A stretch of 64,000 bases of DNA from PALSA-505 sp036502085 (lineage in GTDB: Bacteria > Actinomycetota > Actinomycetes > Streptosporangiales > Streptosporangiaceae). Each line of letters opens with the position of its first letter. Position 1 is the first letter of the stretch. Positions 1 through 8,393 of the stretch are shown here, piece by piece. The stretch spans positions 1 through 64,000 of the forward strand of contig DASXZD010000023.1 in NCBI GenBank assembly GCA_036502085.1, read 5' to 3'. The notes below the pieces were generated by a model. The model saw only the letters and a list, made by a program, of their open reading frames with translations. It was not told where the DNA came from and did no database searches. The translations under genes were made by a program, and so were the position numbers.

Positions 1-1776
1 CGTGGTGCCGTAGCCGTCGAGCCAGGCGTACCAGGTCCCGCTGTGCGAGGTCTCGCCCGCGCCGTTGGGGTTGATGACGCCCGCGGTCGTGGTCCACGGC
101 GCGGCCGATCCGGTCTCGAAGCCCGGGTTGCCCAGCAGCTGGGCCGCGGTGCAACCGCCGCCGCTCGTGCTGATCGTCCAGGTGAACGAGGCCGACCCGT
201 GTGCCCCGGTGGTGTCCGTGGCGGTCACCGTTGGGTTGTAGGTTGCGGCCGTGGTCGGAGTGCCGGTGATCAGGCCGCTGCTTGAGATGCTCAGGCCAGC
301 CGGGAGCCCGTTGGCACTGTAGGTGAGGGTCTGCCCGCTGGCCGAGTCGGAGGCGTGGATCTGCAGGCTGACCGCTGTGCCGACCGTGCCCGTCTGGTTG
401 CCGGGGTTGGTCACCGTGACGGTGTTGCCGGTGGTCGTGCCGTTGGTGAACGCGGCCGTGCCGTCCGGAGTGCCCAAGCCGGTGGGACCGTCGTAGCCGA
501 CCTCGGCGGTGCAGAGGTACGTCCCGCCGCAACTGCCGTCAGAGCCGGTGGTCACGTCGAACAGGTTCGACGTGTGGCTGTACATGTACGAGGACGGGTA
601 GGTGCCTGCGGCAGGCGTTCCGGCCAGCGCGAAGACCGAGGCGATGATCGGGGAGGACGCGCTGGTGCCGCCCACCTCGAGCCAGCCGCCCTGGCTGTAG
701 GTGTCGTAGACGGCCAGGCCGGTGGCCGGGTCGGCGACAGCGGAGGTGTCGTTGTTGGTCCGCTTGGCGCAGCCGGTGTCCTTCTGCCAGGACGGCTTGG
801 GGTCAACGGTCGAGCAGCCGGAGCCGGTGCCCTCGCTGCTGGAGGTGTTCCAGACCTTCTCGGTCCAGCCGCGCGAGTTGGAGGCCGTGGTCAGGTTGGT
901 GCCGCCGACCGCGGTGACGAACTGCGAGGCCGCCGGGTACTCGACGCCGAAGCCGCTGTCACCGGCCGAGGCGGTGACCGCCACGCCCGGGTGGTTGTAG
1001 AACTCGCTGTCGAGCGTGGTGTCGGTCGAAGACTCCCCGCCGCCGTAGCTGTTCGACACATACTTGGCGCCCAGGTTGACCGCGGAGTTGACCGCGGCAC
1101 CGAGGTCTGCGTCGGTCGCGTTGCTGGCCTCAACCAGGATGATGTGGCAGAGCGGGCAGATCGCCGACACCATGTCGACGTCTAGCGACTCTTCGACGTC
1201 CCACCCGTTCGTGCCGGCGTTGGCGGGAAGCGGGCTGGTGGCCCCGTTCTGGTTGACCACGGAGAAGCAGCCAGTCCCGCAGGCGGGCAGGCTCCAGGAG
1301 GACCGGTAAGTGGCCAGGTCGGAGACCGCGTTGGGGTCGTTGAAGGCGTCCACGACCGCTACCGTCTGGCCGCTGCCCGCGCTCCCCGACGGCAGGGCGT
1401 AGGCACTGTCCAGGCTGGGCTCGCCATAGCCGAAACCGACGGGCGCGGCATCAGGGTGAATCCCGGACTGCAGGTGCGACTTCACGTCGGTCCGGACCAA
1501 CGACAGGCACGCGAAGTGGTTGGCCTTGGCCGCGGCGCAGGCCCTGGCGTAGTCCTGTCCTGGGACCGGGTGCAGGTGCCCCTTGACGTGCTGCAGGTGA
1601 GCCGCCGGTGCCTTCATGGCAGCCGAGGTCTGCTGGGCGGATGCGGCCGTGGTGGCCGCGAGCGTTCCGAGCGTGAGGGTCACGGCCGCGGCGAAGACTG
1701 TCCCGGTACGGATCATCTTCCTACGGCCACTTCGGGGTCGGGCGGCGCCTTTGCCTCCCGAGTCGTTGGATCGCAA
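1..1776 (-). CDS. Secreted S53 (sedolisin/kumamolisin-like) serine-carboxyl peptidase, 3' end outside window
   Basis: Exported acid-type endopeptidase. 592 residues are in the window and the C-terminus runs off base 1. TTG at 1776 is the chosen start because AAGGAGG lies 9 nt upstream; an ATG at 1716 is internal. After a basic N-terminus comes a hydrophobic signal segment (about residues 25-46). The peptidase domain starts near residue 85. Visible S53 catalytic residues are Glu195 and Asp199 (WDVEESLDVD), oxyanion Asp273 (SAGDSG) and Ser372 in GGTSAS. A putative Ig-like domain follows (about 440-530), then the start of a jelly-roll-like segment (LLGNPGFETGSAAPW). Odd point: only about 40 residues separate the signal from the catalytic domain, whereas S53 enzymes usually carry a prodomain of about 180 residues. 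The family call is firm; the substrate is unknown. Confidence 0.88.
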   Translation of the reverse strand, partial: MRSNDSGGKGAARPRSGRRKMIRTGTVFAAAVTLTLGTLAATTAASAQQTSAAMKAPAAHLQHVKGHLHPVPGQDYARACAAAKANHFACLSLVRTDVKSHLQSGIHPDAAPVGFGYGEPSLDSAYALPSGSAGSGQTVAVVDAFNDPNAVSDLATYRSSWSLPACGTGCFSVVNQNGATSPLPANAGTNGWDVEESLDVDMVSAICPLCHIILVEASNATDADLGAAVNSAVNLGAKYVSNSYGGGESSTDTTLDSEFYNHPGVAVTASAGDSGFGVEYPAASQFVTAVGGTNLTTASNSRGWTEKVWNTSSSEGTGSGCSTVDPKPSWQKDTGCAKRTNNDTSAVADPATGLAVYDTYSQGGWLEVGGTSASSPIIASVFALAGTPAAGTYPSSYMYSHTSNLFDVTTGSDGSCGGTYLCTAEVGYDGPTGLGTPDGTAAFTNGTTTGNTVTVTNPGNQTGTVGTAVSLQIHASDSASGQTLTYSANGLPAGLSISSSGLITGTPTTAATYNPTVTATDTTGAHGSASFTWTISTSGGGCTAAQLLGNPGFETGSAAPWTTTAGVINPNGAGETSHSGTWYAWLDGYGTT

Positions 1777-2399
1777 CGAAGCCTTCCTCCTTAATTGGGC
1801 CCAGACCAGGAGAGTGCAGCCCGGTGTGACCGGTTAGGCACTCGCTGCCCAGGGACGGGGTTCACCCGGACGATAGACACGGGATATCCATCCGTCAATA
1901 TGTCACTACACAGCGTTATTTGTTCCGACTGCCGCATCTGAATGCACTGGAGTAAGTTGAGAAACATGTTTCACATAGACAACTAGAGAAACACTGGCCC
2001 CACAGCTTTCGTTGTGGCCGCGCGAGGTCAGCGGCCGCGCCCGATCGGGCAACTTGTCCAGCCCAGCACGATCTTGTCGCGTGCACAGCGCTCATATCCG
2101 GATCCTGGTGGACATGATGCCTGATACGGGGTATGTCAATGCTCGGAAAATAACATCGCGCCTGGCGCTATACTAGTAAATTTAATACTAAAGCTGGAGT
2201 GCGGCCGACCCGGTAGCTGTAACAGTTCTAGCCCCGGGCTGCGGGACAGTGTCACGGCGTCTCCGCCGGACGGGCGACCGGCATCGTGACCCGGGCCACG
2301 ATGACGTCGCTCCTGGTACGCAGCGCGGTCGACAGCTCCGGCTTGGCATGGCAGCACACTCTACGGGGTCAGGCCTGATTCCCTCCGGGAGGCGCGGGG
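1777..2399. other. Intergenic region, no convincing gene
   Basis: This stretch upstream of the peptidase and downstream of the DUF1275 gene is more AT-rich than its surroundings at about 1880-1990 and 2130-2200. It holds the predicted peptidase promoter and, at its far end, a 31-bp tandem duplication. A 73-codon minus-strand ORF at 2136-2357 has no recognisable family and no clear ribosome site, so I do not call it. Confidence 0.6.
1870..1898 (-). promoter_or_regulatory. Predicted housekeeping promoter of the S53 peptidase
   Basis: On the minus strand a TTGACG -35 box (1898-1893) and a TATCGT -10 box (1875-1870) are separated by exactly 17 bp. This fits the primary sigma factor consensus of actinomycetes. 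It would give a leader of roughly 85-90 nt before the TTG start. Confidence 0.6.
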
Positions 2400-2426
2400 T
2401 CAGGCCGGGTCTCTCCGGGAGGCTGG
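2365..2426. repeat. 31-bp imperfect tandem duplication over the DUF1275 stop codon
   Basis: Two copies (2365-2395 and 2396-2426) both begin GGGGTCAGGCC and carry CTCCGGGAGGC. The stop codon of the DUF1275 gene (2400-2402) lies in the second copy, so the duplication adds a second potential stop and small hairpin behind the gene. Confidence 0.7.
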
Positions 2427-3362
2427 GCGCGTCTGGTCACGGCGACGCCAGCGCGACCGCACTCGCGTCCCTGGCCGTCGCGTCGCGGCGAGAACCAGGC
2501 AGAGCGGCAGGACGACGAACACCGGCGCGGCGGCCGGGGCCTTGGCGATCAGCACGCCGTTGACCAGCGCGCCGGTCGCGAGCGCGAGCAGCGGACCCGG
2601 CAGCCGCCAGCCCGTCCACCGTCCCGGGCCGGGCGTGGCGAGCCTGGCCACGAACTGAGTCAGCGCCCCGGTCATATAGGTGGTCGAGACATCCGACGCG
2701 CCGATCCCGCGCACCGCGGCGCTCTGCATCCCCATCGCGACGGCCGCCGTCACCTGCAGCAGGTACTGATCAAGGCCGGCCGGCTTGCTGCCCGCCAACT
2801 CCCACCCGGCAGCGAACGCGGCCAGCAGGGCGAACTCGATGGTGAGCGCCCAGGTAACCAGCGCCGGCCAGGCATCCGCCGACCCTTCCCGCCGCCCGGC
2901 GGCCGGCTCTTCCGCAGCCCGCTCTCCCGCTGGCTCTTCCCGCCGCTCGGTGCCCGGCTCTTCCGCGGTCGGCTCTTCTGCTGGTCCCTCCCGCCGCCCG
3001 GCGGCCGGCTCTTCCTGTCGCCCGGCGGCCGGCTCTTTGGCTGGCCTTTCCCGTCTGTCGGCGGTCGGCCCAGCGGCGGTCGGCCCAGCGGCGGTCGCCC
3101 GCCCCGCCCTTCCCGCGAGCACCCGTGCGCCGACCGCGACGCCCAGCACAAACCCGGCCACCGACAGCGCCGTGTGCCCGGCCAGCGCCCTCGACGCCTT
3201 GGCCGCGGCCAGCCCAAACAGCACAAGGTTCCCCGTCATCACGCTGGTGAACACCCCGCCCAGCCGGGTAAAGCTCGCCACGTCCGTCGCCCCGGTCCCG
3301 ACGGTCAGCACAACCGCCGTCACCGTAACCCGCCGCGACACCCCACTACCCCCACCACCCAC
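2400..3362 (-). CDS. DUF1275 (YoaK-like) integral membrane protein with inserted charged repeat
   Basis: About 320 residues if the GTG at 3362 is used; an in-frame GTG at 3341 (GVSRRVTVT) is also possible and no ribosome site decides between them. The N-terminal TVGTGATDVASFTRLGG.FTSVMTGN segment and the later SDVSTTYMTGALTQF are typical of the DUF1275/YoaK family, which has about six membrane helices and unknown function. Between helices (about residues 85-165) sits an Ala/Glu/Arg-rich low-complexity run of EEPAAGRRE-like units, which makes the protein about 80-90 residues longer than is usual. It lies downstream of the MFS gene on the same strand, 75 bp away. Confidence 0.75.
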   Translation of the reverse strand: MGGGGSGVSRRVTVTAVVLTVGTGATDVASFTRLGGVFTSVMTGNLVLFGLAAAKASRALAGHTALSVAGFVLGVAVGARVLAGRAGRATAAGPTAAGPTADRRERPAKEPAAGRQEEPAAGRREGPAEEPTAEEPGTERREEPAGERAAEEPAAGRREGSADAWPALVTWALTIEFALLAAFAAGWELAGSKPAGLDQYLLQVTAAVAMGMQSAAVRGIGASDVSTTYMTGALTQFVARLATPGPGRWTGWRLPGPLLALATGALVNGVLIAKAPAAAPVFVVLPLCLVLAATRRPGTRVRSRWRRRDQTRPASRRDPA

Positions 3363-3387
3363 ACGCCCACCCCCCGCCCCGGACCTT

Positions 3388-3443
3388 TCATGATCATGAA
3401 GAGTCTTACGCGTGATAGCGCGGCAAAGTCGTCGTGATCATGG
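3388..3443. repeat. 56-bp hairpin repeat, copy A
   Basis: One of three 56-bp elements that share length and symmetry (others at 35030-35085 and 55679-55734). Outer arms CATGATCATGAAG and CGTCGTGATCATG pair with two mismatches; an inner CGCG/CGCG stem shares the same axis. It overlaps the MFS stop codon (3438-3440) and precedes the DUF1275 start, so it may terminate or attenuate between the two genes. Confidence 0.75.
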
Positions 3444-5018
3444 CTGGTTGGCGCGGTCGGAGCGCAGGCCGAGCACGATGACGGCGAACAGGCCGGCCGC
3501 GAAGACCAGGCCCGCGGACAGGTAGAGCGCGGCGTGCAGCCCGTCGTGGAAGGCGGTGTAAGCGGCGTTGATCACCTGCTGCACGAGCGTGGAGTGCCCG
3601 GCGGCCTGCGCGCCGCCCGCTCCCTGTGAGTTGCCGGTGGACGGGACGCCGCCGGTTTCCACCGCATGGATGACGATCGACTGGAAGTTGGCCGGGATGC
3701 CCAGCTTCTTCAGCTGGCCGGTCAGGCTGGAGCTCAGCTGGGCGTTGACCAGGGCGCCGAGCACCGCGACACCGGTCACCGCGCCAATCTCCCGGCTGGT
3801 GTTGGTCGCCGAGGCCGCCATGCCGGAACGTTCCGGCGGGACCGCGTTCAGCGCCGAGGAGGTGATCGGCACGACGGTGGCGCCGATCCCGACGCCGGTC
3901 AGTGCGAGCGCGCTCACCAGCGCCCAGTAGTCAGGGTGCGGGTCAAGGCTCAGGTTGGCCAGCAGCAGCCCGGCCCCGAACAGCAGGCAGCCGGTGAAGA
4001 TCGACCAGCGCGGCCCGAATATGCCGGTCCAGCGGCCCGCCGCCAGCGCGGTCGCGATCATCAGCGCGGTCATCGGCAGGAACACCAGGGCAAGCTTGTA
4101 GCCGGAGTCTCCGACGACCTCTTCCAGGTACAGCGCGGTGAAGAAGAAGATCGCGAACGTCGCGAAATACGTGCAGAACGCGGCGATGTTCGCGGTGACA
4201 AACCGGGGTGCGCGCAGGAAGCGCAGGTCGAGTATCGGGTGCGAGGCGCGGTGCTCCCACCAGAAGAATGCCGCCCCAGCCGCCGCGCCGACGCAGTACA
4301 GCGCGATCACCGACGGGGCGGCGAAGCCCGCGCTCTCGCCGTGGATGACCGCGAAGATCAGCGCCGCCAGGGCGGCGGCGCCGAGCAGCGTGCCCGCGGT
4401 GTCGACCCGGTGCGCATCGGGATCCGCGCTCTCCGGCAGGACGATCGCAGCGATGACCAGGGCGGCCAGGCCGAAGGCCAGGTTGAACCAGAAGATCCCG
4501 CGCCAGCTCCAGATGCCGACCAGCGCGCCGCCGACAACCGGGCCGAGGGCCAGGGCCAGGCCGGAGACCGCCGCCCACACGCCGACCGCGCGGTCCCGGC
4601 TGCGCTCGTCGGTGTACAGGTGACGCAGCATGGACAGCGTGCCCGGCTCGCTGGCCGCCGCACCCAGGCCCATGACCGCGCGGCCGGCGATCAGCAGCCC
4701 GATGTTCGGTGCCAGCGCGGACATCAGCGACCCGCCGCAGAACACCCCGGCCCCGCACAGCATGACCACCTTGCGGCCGAACTCGTCGCCGATCATCCCG
4801 CAGGCCAGCATGATGCTGGCGAACGTCAGGGCGTACGCGCTGACCACCCACTGCAGCGACGACACGTTGGCGTGCAGGTCCAGCTGAACGCTGCCGAGCG
4901 CCACGCTGACGACGGTGTTGTCCAGGAAGGTCAGGAACAGCAGCGTGCAGAGCACGCCCAGCGCGAGGGGTCGACCGCCGCGGCGGGGGGTTACCGCCAC
5001 CTCGGTCGTCGCGGCCAA
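3438..5018 (-). CDS. MFS drug-type exporter, DHA2 (EmrB/QacA) family
   Basis: 526-residue inner-membrane proton-driven exporter with about 14 predicted helices. The N-terminal FLDNTVVSVALGSVQLDL is the DHA2 motif D1-type sequence, and GRAVMGLGAAASEPGTLSML resembles the conserved motif C/antiporter region. The TTG start at 5018 has GGAAGG 5 nt upstream. It begins only 12 bp after the stop of the MTB12-like lipoprotein gene, so the two are probably co-transcribed. The exported substrate cannot be read from sequence; a toxic or secondary-metabolite compound is the usual role. The stop codon is embedded in the 56-bp hairpin repeat. Confidence 0.9.
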   Translation of the reverse strand: MAATTEVAVTPRRGGRPLALGVLCTLLFLTFLDNTVVSVALGSVQLDLHANVSSLQWVVSAYALTFASIMLACGMIGDEFGRKVVMLCGAGVFCGGSLMSALAPNIGLLIAGRAVMGLGAAASEPGTLSMLRHLYTDERSRDRAVGVWAAVSGLALALGPVVGGALVGIWSWRGIFWFNLAFGLAALVIAAIVLPESADPDAHRVDTAGTLLGAAALAALIFAVIHGESAGFAAPSVIALYCVGAAAGAAFFWWEHRASHPILDLRFLRAPRFVTANIAAFCTYFATFAIFFFTALYLEEVVGDSGYKLALVFLPMTALMIATALAAGRWTGIFGPRWSIFTGCLLFGAGLLLANLSLDPHPDYWALVSALALTGVGIGATVVPITSSALNAVPPERSGMAASATNTSREIGAVTGVAVLGALVNAQLSSSLTGQLKKLGIPANFQSIVIHAVETGGVPSTGNSQGAGGAQAAGHSTLVQQVINAAYTAFHDGLHAALYLSAGLVFAAGLFAVIVLGLRSDRANQP

Positions 5019-5030
5019 GATGCCCTTCCG

Positions 5031-5534
5031 CTAGCCGGCCCGCGAGCAGGCTGGAGGCAAGCCCGTGGCCTGCTCCAGCCTGAGCAGGCCGCAGAAGCTG
5101 GCGTCGCCGACCTTCCAGGTCCCGTCCTGGAATACCGCGACGCCGGTCTGGTTGGGCAGCGCGGTCTGGCCCGCCGCCAGGATCGAGTACTTCACCATGG
5201 CCTGGCTCGACGTCACGCCCGTCACGCCGGACACCTTGGCCGACGCCGAGGATGCCAGCGGCGACTTGGCCTGCGCGGTGATCAGCGCCGCGAACTCCTG
5301 GCCGTTCTGCAGCAGCTGCACCCGTTTGGATACCGGCGTGCTGGCGGCGAAGAACTCCACCCAGTTGGCCTTGATCGCGGACGCGGCAGAGCTGCTGCCA
5401 GACGAAGCCGACGCGCCCGAGCCTTTGCCGGAGCTACTCGGGCTACTGCTGCCGCAGCCGCCGAGAACGAGGCCAAATCCCGCCGCGAGCACGGGGATCA
5501 GGCCGATCCGGCGGATCAGTGGTCGGAATCGCAT
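5031..5534 (-). CDS. MTB12-like secreted lipoprotein
   Basis: 167 residues from ATG at 5534, with GGAGGG 11 nt upstream. An N-terminal hydrophobic stretch ends in a lipobox (VLGGC), followed by a Ser/Gly-rich linker of about 30 residues. The remaining ~110 residues (NWVEFFAAS...LLQNG ... VAVFQDGTWKVGDASFCGLL) follow the pattern of the low-molecular-weight antigen MTB12/CFP-2 C-terminal domain. That family is secreted or surface-attached in actinobacteria and has no known enzymatic role. It is immediately upstream of the MFS exporter on the same strand. Confidence 0.7.
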   Translation of the reverse strand: MRFRPLIRRIGLIPVLAAGFGLVLGGCGSSSPSSSGKGSGASASSGSSSAASAIKANWVEFFAASTPVSKRVQLLQNGQEFAALITAQAKSPLASSASAKVSGVTGVTSSQAMVKYSILAAGQTALPNQTGVAVFQDGTWKVGDASFCGLLRLEQATGLPPACSRAG

Positions 5535-5664
5535 CGTGAGCGTCTCCCTCCTGGCCGTGATCCTACTCGCGGCAGAAGGCGCCATAAAAGCAGACGCGCG
5601 GGGATTGGCGGCCCGGCGGTACCGGCCCGGGGGTACCGGCCCGGCGGGCGTCAGGCGGTGCGGC

Positions 5665-6069
5665 TCAGGCCGTGGCGGGGGCCCCGGCGTTGATCCCCAC
5701 GTCAGCCCAGCAGCGGACGATGTCCCGCATCGAGAGCAGCCCGGTGACCTCCTGGCCCTCCACCACAATCAGGTGCCGGAAGCCGCCCCGGACCATCGCC
5801 GTTGCCGCCTGCTCCAGCGTCCAGCCCGGTGAGGCGACTACGAGATCGGGAGTGCGATGCTGCCCGACCAGCTCACGGTCAGGGTCCTGCCCTGCGGCGA
5901 TCGAGTCCAGGACGTCCCGCTCGGTGAGAATTCCCACGCCCGCATGCTCCGGGTCGATGACGACCGCCGCCCCCACCCGTCGGTCCGACATCAGCCGGGC
6001 TGCCTCACGCAGCGTGTGAGCCGGGCCGATGGTCAGAACCAGCCGGGTCATGCCGTCCCTGACGTTCAC
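5665..6069 (-). CDS. Tandem CBS-domain protein
   Basis: 134 residues made almost entirely of two CBS motifs (about 1-62 and 70-128: GAAVVIDPEHAGVGILTERD and RHLIVVEGQEVTGLLSMRDI). Such pairs form a Bateman module that binds adenine nucleotides and reports energy state. GTG at 6069 has GGGGAG 9 nt upstream. No effector domain is fused, so it may act on a partner protein. It lies downstream of hisN in the same direction, 77 bp away. Confidence 0.85.
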   Translation of the reverse strand: MNVRDGMTRLVLTIGPAHTLREAARLMSDRRVGAAVVIDPEHAGVGILTERDVLDSIAAGQDPDRELVGQHRTPDLVVASPGWTLEQAATAMVRGGFRHLIVVEGQEVTGLLSMRDIVRCWADVGINAGAPATA

Positions 6070-6146
6070 CTGTCATCACTCCCCACGGAGCGGGGCTGGC
6101 CGCCTGCAAGGCCGGCGGGCCCTTGTGAATATGTGACACCTGGGAT

Positions 6147-6935
6147 TCAGCCTACCCCGGACAGCAGCAGCAGAACCTCGTCGTGCAGGTGCCCGTTGGT
6201 CGCCACGCCGCTGCCGCCGTCCGGCCTGGCCGCGCCGGAAAGATCGGTGAACCGGCCGCCCGCCTCCTCCACGATCACCTGGACCGCGGCCAGATCCCAC
6301 AGCGAGACCACCGGCTCGGCCGCCACGTCGACCGCGCCCTCGGCCACTAGCACGTGCGACCAGAAGTCCCCGTAGGCACGGTTGCGCCACACCGAGCGCG
6401 ACAGCCCGACAAACTGCTCCAGCATCCCGTTCTCTTCCCAGCCGGACAGGCTGGAGTAGGACAGCGAGGCATCCTGGAGCTGGGTCACTCCGGACACCTG
6501 GCAGCGCCGGGCCTTGGTCAGGCTGCGCCCGGTCCACGCGCCGGCTCCGCGCGCCGCCCACCAGCGACGGCCGAGCAGCGGCGCGGACGCCACGCCGACC
6601 ACCGGCTCGTCCTCCATCATCAGCGCGATGAGCGTCGCCCAGACCGGCACGCCGCGGACGAAGTTCTTGGTCCCGTCGATCGGGTCGATGACCCAGCGCC
6701 GCGGGCCGATGCCGATCTGGCCCAGTTCCTCACCGAGCACCGCATCGCGCGGCCTGGACCGGCGCAGCACCCCGCGGATCGTTTCCTCCACGGTCCGGTC
6801 CGCGTCGGTCACCGGCGTCAGGTCGGGCTTGGTCTCCACCGCGAGATCCTGGGCGCGGAAGCGCCGGCTGGTGATGTCGTCCGCCGCGTCGGCGAGCACG
6901 TGCGCGAACCGCAGATCATCGTCGTAACCCGCCAT
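6147..6935 (-). CDS. hisN: Inositol-monophosphatase-fold phosphatase, probable histidinol-phosphatase
   Basis: 262 residues. The Mg-dependent phosphatase motifs are present: GEELGQ, DPIDGTKNF (metal site) and WDLAAVQVIVEEAGG (C-terminal motif). In actinobacteria the member encoded near rsgA and aroA is HisN, which dephosphorylates L-histidinol phosphate in the eighth step of histidine synthesis; that assignment rests on neighbourhood. A fructose-1,6-/inositol-phosphate phosphatase role cannot be excluded. It begins 60 bp after serS, in the same direction. No strong ribosome site precedes the ATG at 6935. Confidence 0.8.
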   Translation of the reverse strand: MAGYDDDLRFAHVLADAADDITSRRFRAQDLAVETKPDLTPVTDADRTVEETIRGVLRRSRPRDAVLGEELGQIGIGPRRWVIDPIDGTKNFVRGVPVWATLIALMMEDEPVVGVASAPLLGRRWWAARGAGAWTGRSLTKARRCQVSGVTQLQDASLSYSSLSGWEENGMLEQFVGLSRSVWRNRAYGDFWSHVLVAEGAVDVAAEPVVSLWDLAAVQVIVEEAGGRFTDLSGAARPDGGSGVATNGHLHDEVLLLLSGVG

Positions 6936-6995
6936 GGCGCGAACGGTACCGCGTAACGGTCCCGCCCTGCTGACCGGCTCGCCGCCGGCCGGAAG

Positions 6996-8270
6996 TTATT
7001 CCGGCCGGGAAATCGTCTCCTTGCCCATGTACTTGACCAGTACCGAGGGGATCCGCACCGTACCATCCGGTTGAAGTCCATGCTCGAGGATGGCAGCCCA
7101 CATGCGCGGAGTAGCGAGGGCCGACCCATTCAGCGTGTACACCGGAATTGTGCCGCCTCCTGGGTTACGGAAGCGGATATTGCTCCGGCGTGCTTGAAAA
7201 TCGGTGAAGTTGCCCACCGAGGAGACTTCTAGCCAGCGGTCCACGCCGGGAGCATAGACTTCCAGGTCAAAGATGCGTGATGACGCGAACGTAAGGTCAC
7301 CGGTGCACAGGTCGACCACACGATAGGGCAGGCCCATCTCCTGGAGTGGCCGCTCGGCGTCGGCAAGCAACTCGGCGAACTCTTTCTCCACTTGGTCAGG
7401 CAAGCAGATCCGGACCATCTCCACCTTGTGGAACTCGTGCAGTCGCTGCAGGCCGCGAGTATCCTTGCCGGCACTGCCGGCTTCTCGCCGAAAACACACC
7501 GAATAAGCCATGTAGTGTTTCGGCAGTTCCGCCGGGGTAAGGATCTCATCGCGATGAAATCCGGTCAGCGGAACCTCTCCCGTTGGGATAGCCCACAAGT
7601 CATCGAGCGTCGTATTGTATGCGTCGTCCGCGAACTTGGGCAGGTGCCCCGTTCCCACCATGGTCGCCCTGCGGACGAAGTGAGGGACAACGAATTCAAC
7701 GTATTGGTCCCGGTTCAGGTCGAGCGCAAACTGCACGAGCGCGCGCAGCAACCTGGCCCCGTCACCCCGCAGCATTGAAAACCCCGACCCGCTGAGCTTC
7801 GCTGCGCGTTCTGGCTCGTACAGACCGAGATCCGAAGCGATCTCCCAGTGCGGCCGTACGCCTTCTTTCCTAGTTGACTCGGGGCCTTCGTAGCGGAGCA
7901 CGACGTTCGCAGACTCGTCGGTCCCGACGGGCGCCTTCGGATCAGGAAAGTTCGGGAGCTGCAGCAGCAGGGACTCCGCCTTGTCTGATGCGCCCCGGTT
8001 GGTTGTCTCTAGTTCGCTGATGCGTTCCTTCAGGTGGGAAAGCTCCGCGCGAACGCGTTCGGCCGCGGGGTCACCAGCGGCCATGAGGGTGCCGACTTCC
8101 TTGGAACGCTTGTTCATCTCCGCGCGGGCCTCGTCCAGCTCATGCCGGACCTTGCGCCGTTCCAGCACTGCGTCTCGGGCAGAACTGACCAGGGACCGCT
8201 CGACTCCCTTTTTAGCGAGCTCCTCTGCAACCGAGTCAGGCTCGTTAAGCAGCAGGTCCGAGTCGATCAA
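6996..8270 (-). CDS. serS: Seryl-tRNA synthetase, unusually low GC for the region
   Basis: 424 residues from TTG at 8270 (GGAGG 5 nt upstream; protein begins MIDSDLLLNEPD, as expected for bacterial SerRS). Charges tRNA-Ser with serine in the cytoplasm. Residues ~1-110 form the coiled-coil tRNA-binding arm. The class II core shows motif 2 (CFRREAGSAGKDTRGLQRLH) and motif 3 (LNGSALATPRMWAAILE). The serine-binding TxE reads PTGEV here rather than the usual PTAEV. Two 60-base lines counted (7141-7200, 7261-7320) are each 34/60 GC, clearly below the flanking genes. It is wedged between rsgA and hisN, neighbours in related genomes. It could be the only serS or a transferred second copy; the window cannot tell. 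Confidence 0.9.
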   Translation of the reverse strand: MIDSDLLLNEPDSVAEELAKKGVERSLVSSARDAVLERRKVRHELDEARAEMNKRSKEVGTLMAAGDPAAERVRAELSHLKERISELETTNRGASDKAESLLLQLPNFPDPKAPVGTDESANVVLRYEGPESTRKEGVRPHWEIASDLGLYEPERAAKLSGSGFSMLRGDGARLLRALVQFALDLNRDQYVEFVVPHFVRRATMVGTGHLPKFADDAYNTTLDDLWAIPTGEVPLTGFHRDEILTPAELPKHYMAYSVCFRREAGSAGKDTRGLQRLHEFHKVEMVRICLPDQVEKEFAELLADAERPLQEMGLPYRVVDLCTGDLTFASSRIFDLEVYAPGVDRWLEVSSVGNFTDFQARRSNIRFRNPGGGTIPVYTLNGSALATPRMWAAILEHGLQPDGTVRIPSVLVKYMGKETISRPE

Positions 8271-8393
8271 GATGACCTCCGTCTGCGGAATGCGGGATGT
8301 ATGTGGACGCCAATGCCGTGCGGCGAGAGATGCAGCATCCACCGTACCTGCACGGGGCGGTGCCGGCTCGGAGTTACCAGCGGGGCAGGGGTG

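Noticed and set aside
2136..2357. 73-codon minus-strand ORF upstream of the DUF1275 3' region
   Set aside because: No family resemblance, no clear ribosome site, and its composition follows the AT-rich intergenic DNA rather than the codon pattern of genes here.
3666..5693. 675-codon plus-strand ORF antisense to the MFS gene
   Set aside because: A shadow frame typical of high-GC DNA; the minus strand encodes a clear DHA2 exporter and a lipoprotein. Other long antisense frames (18172-19737, 38746-41331) were discarded for the same reason.
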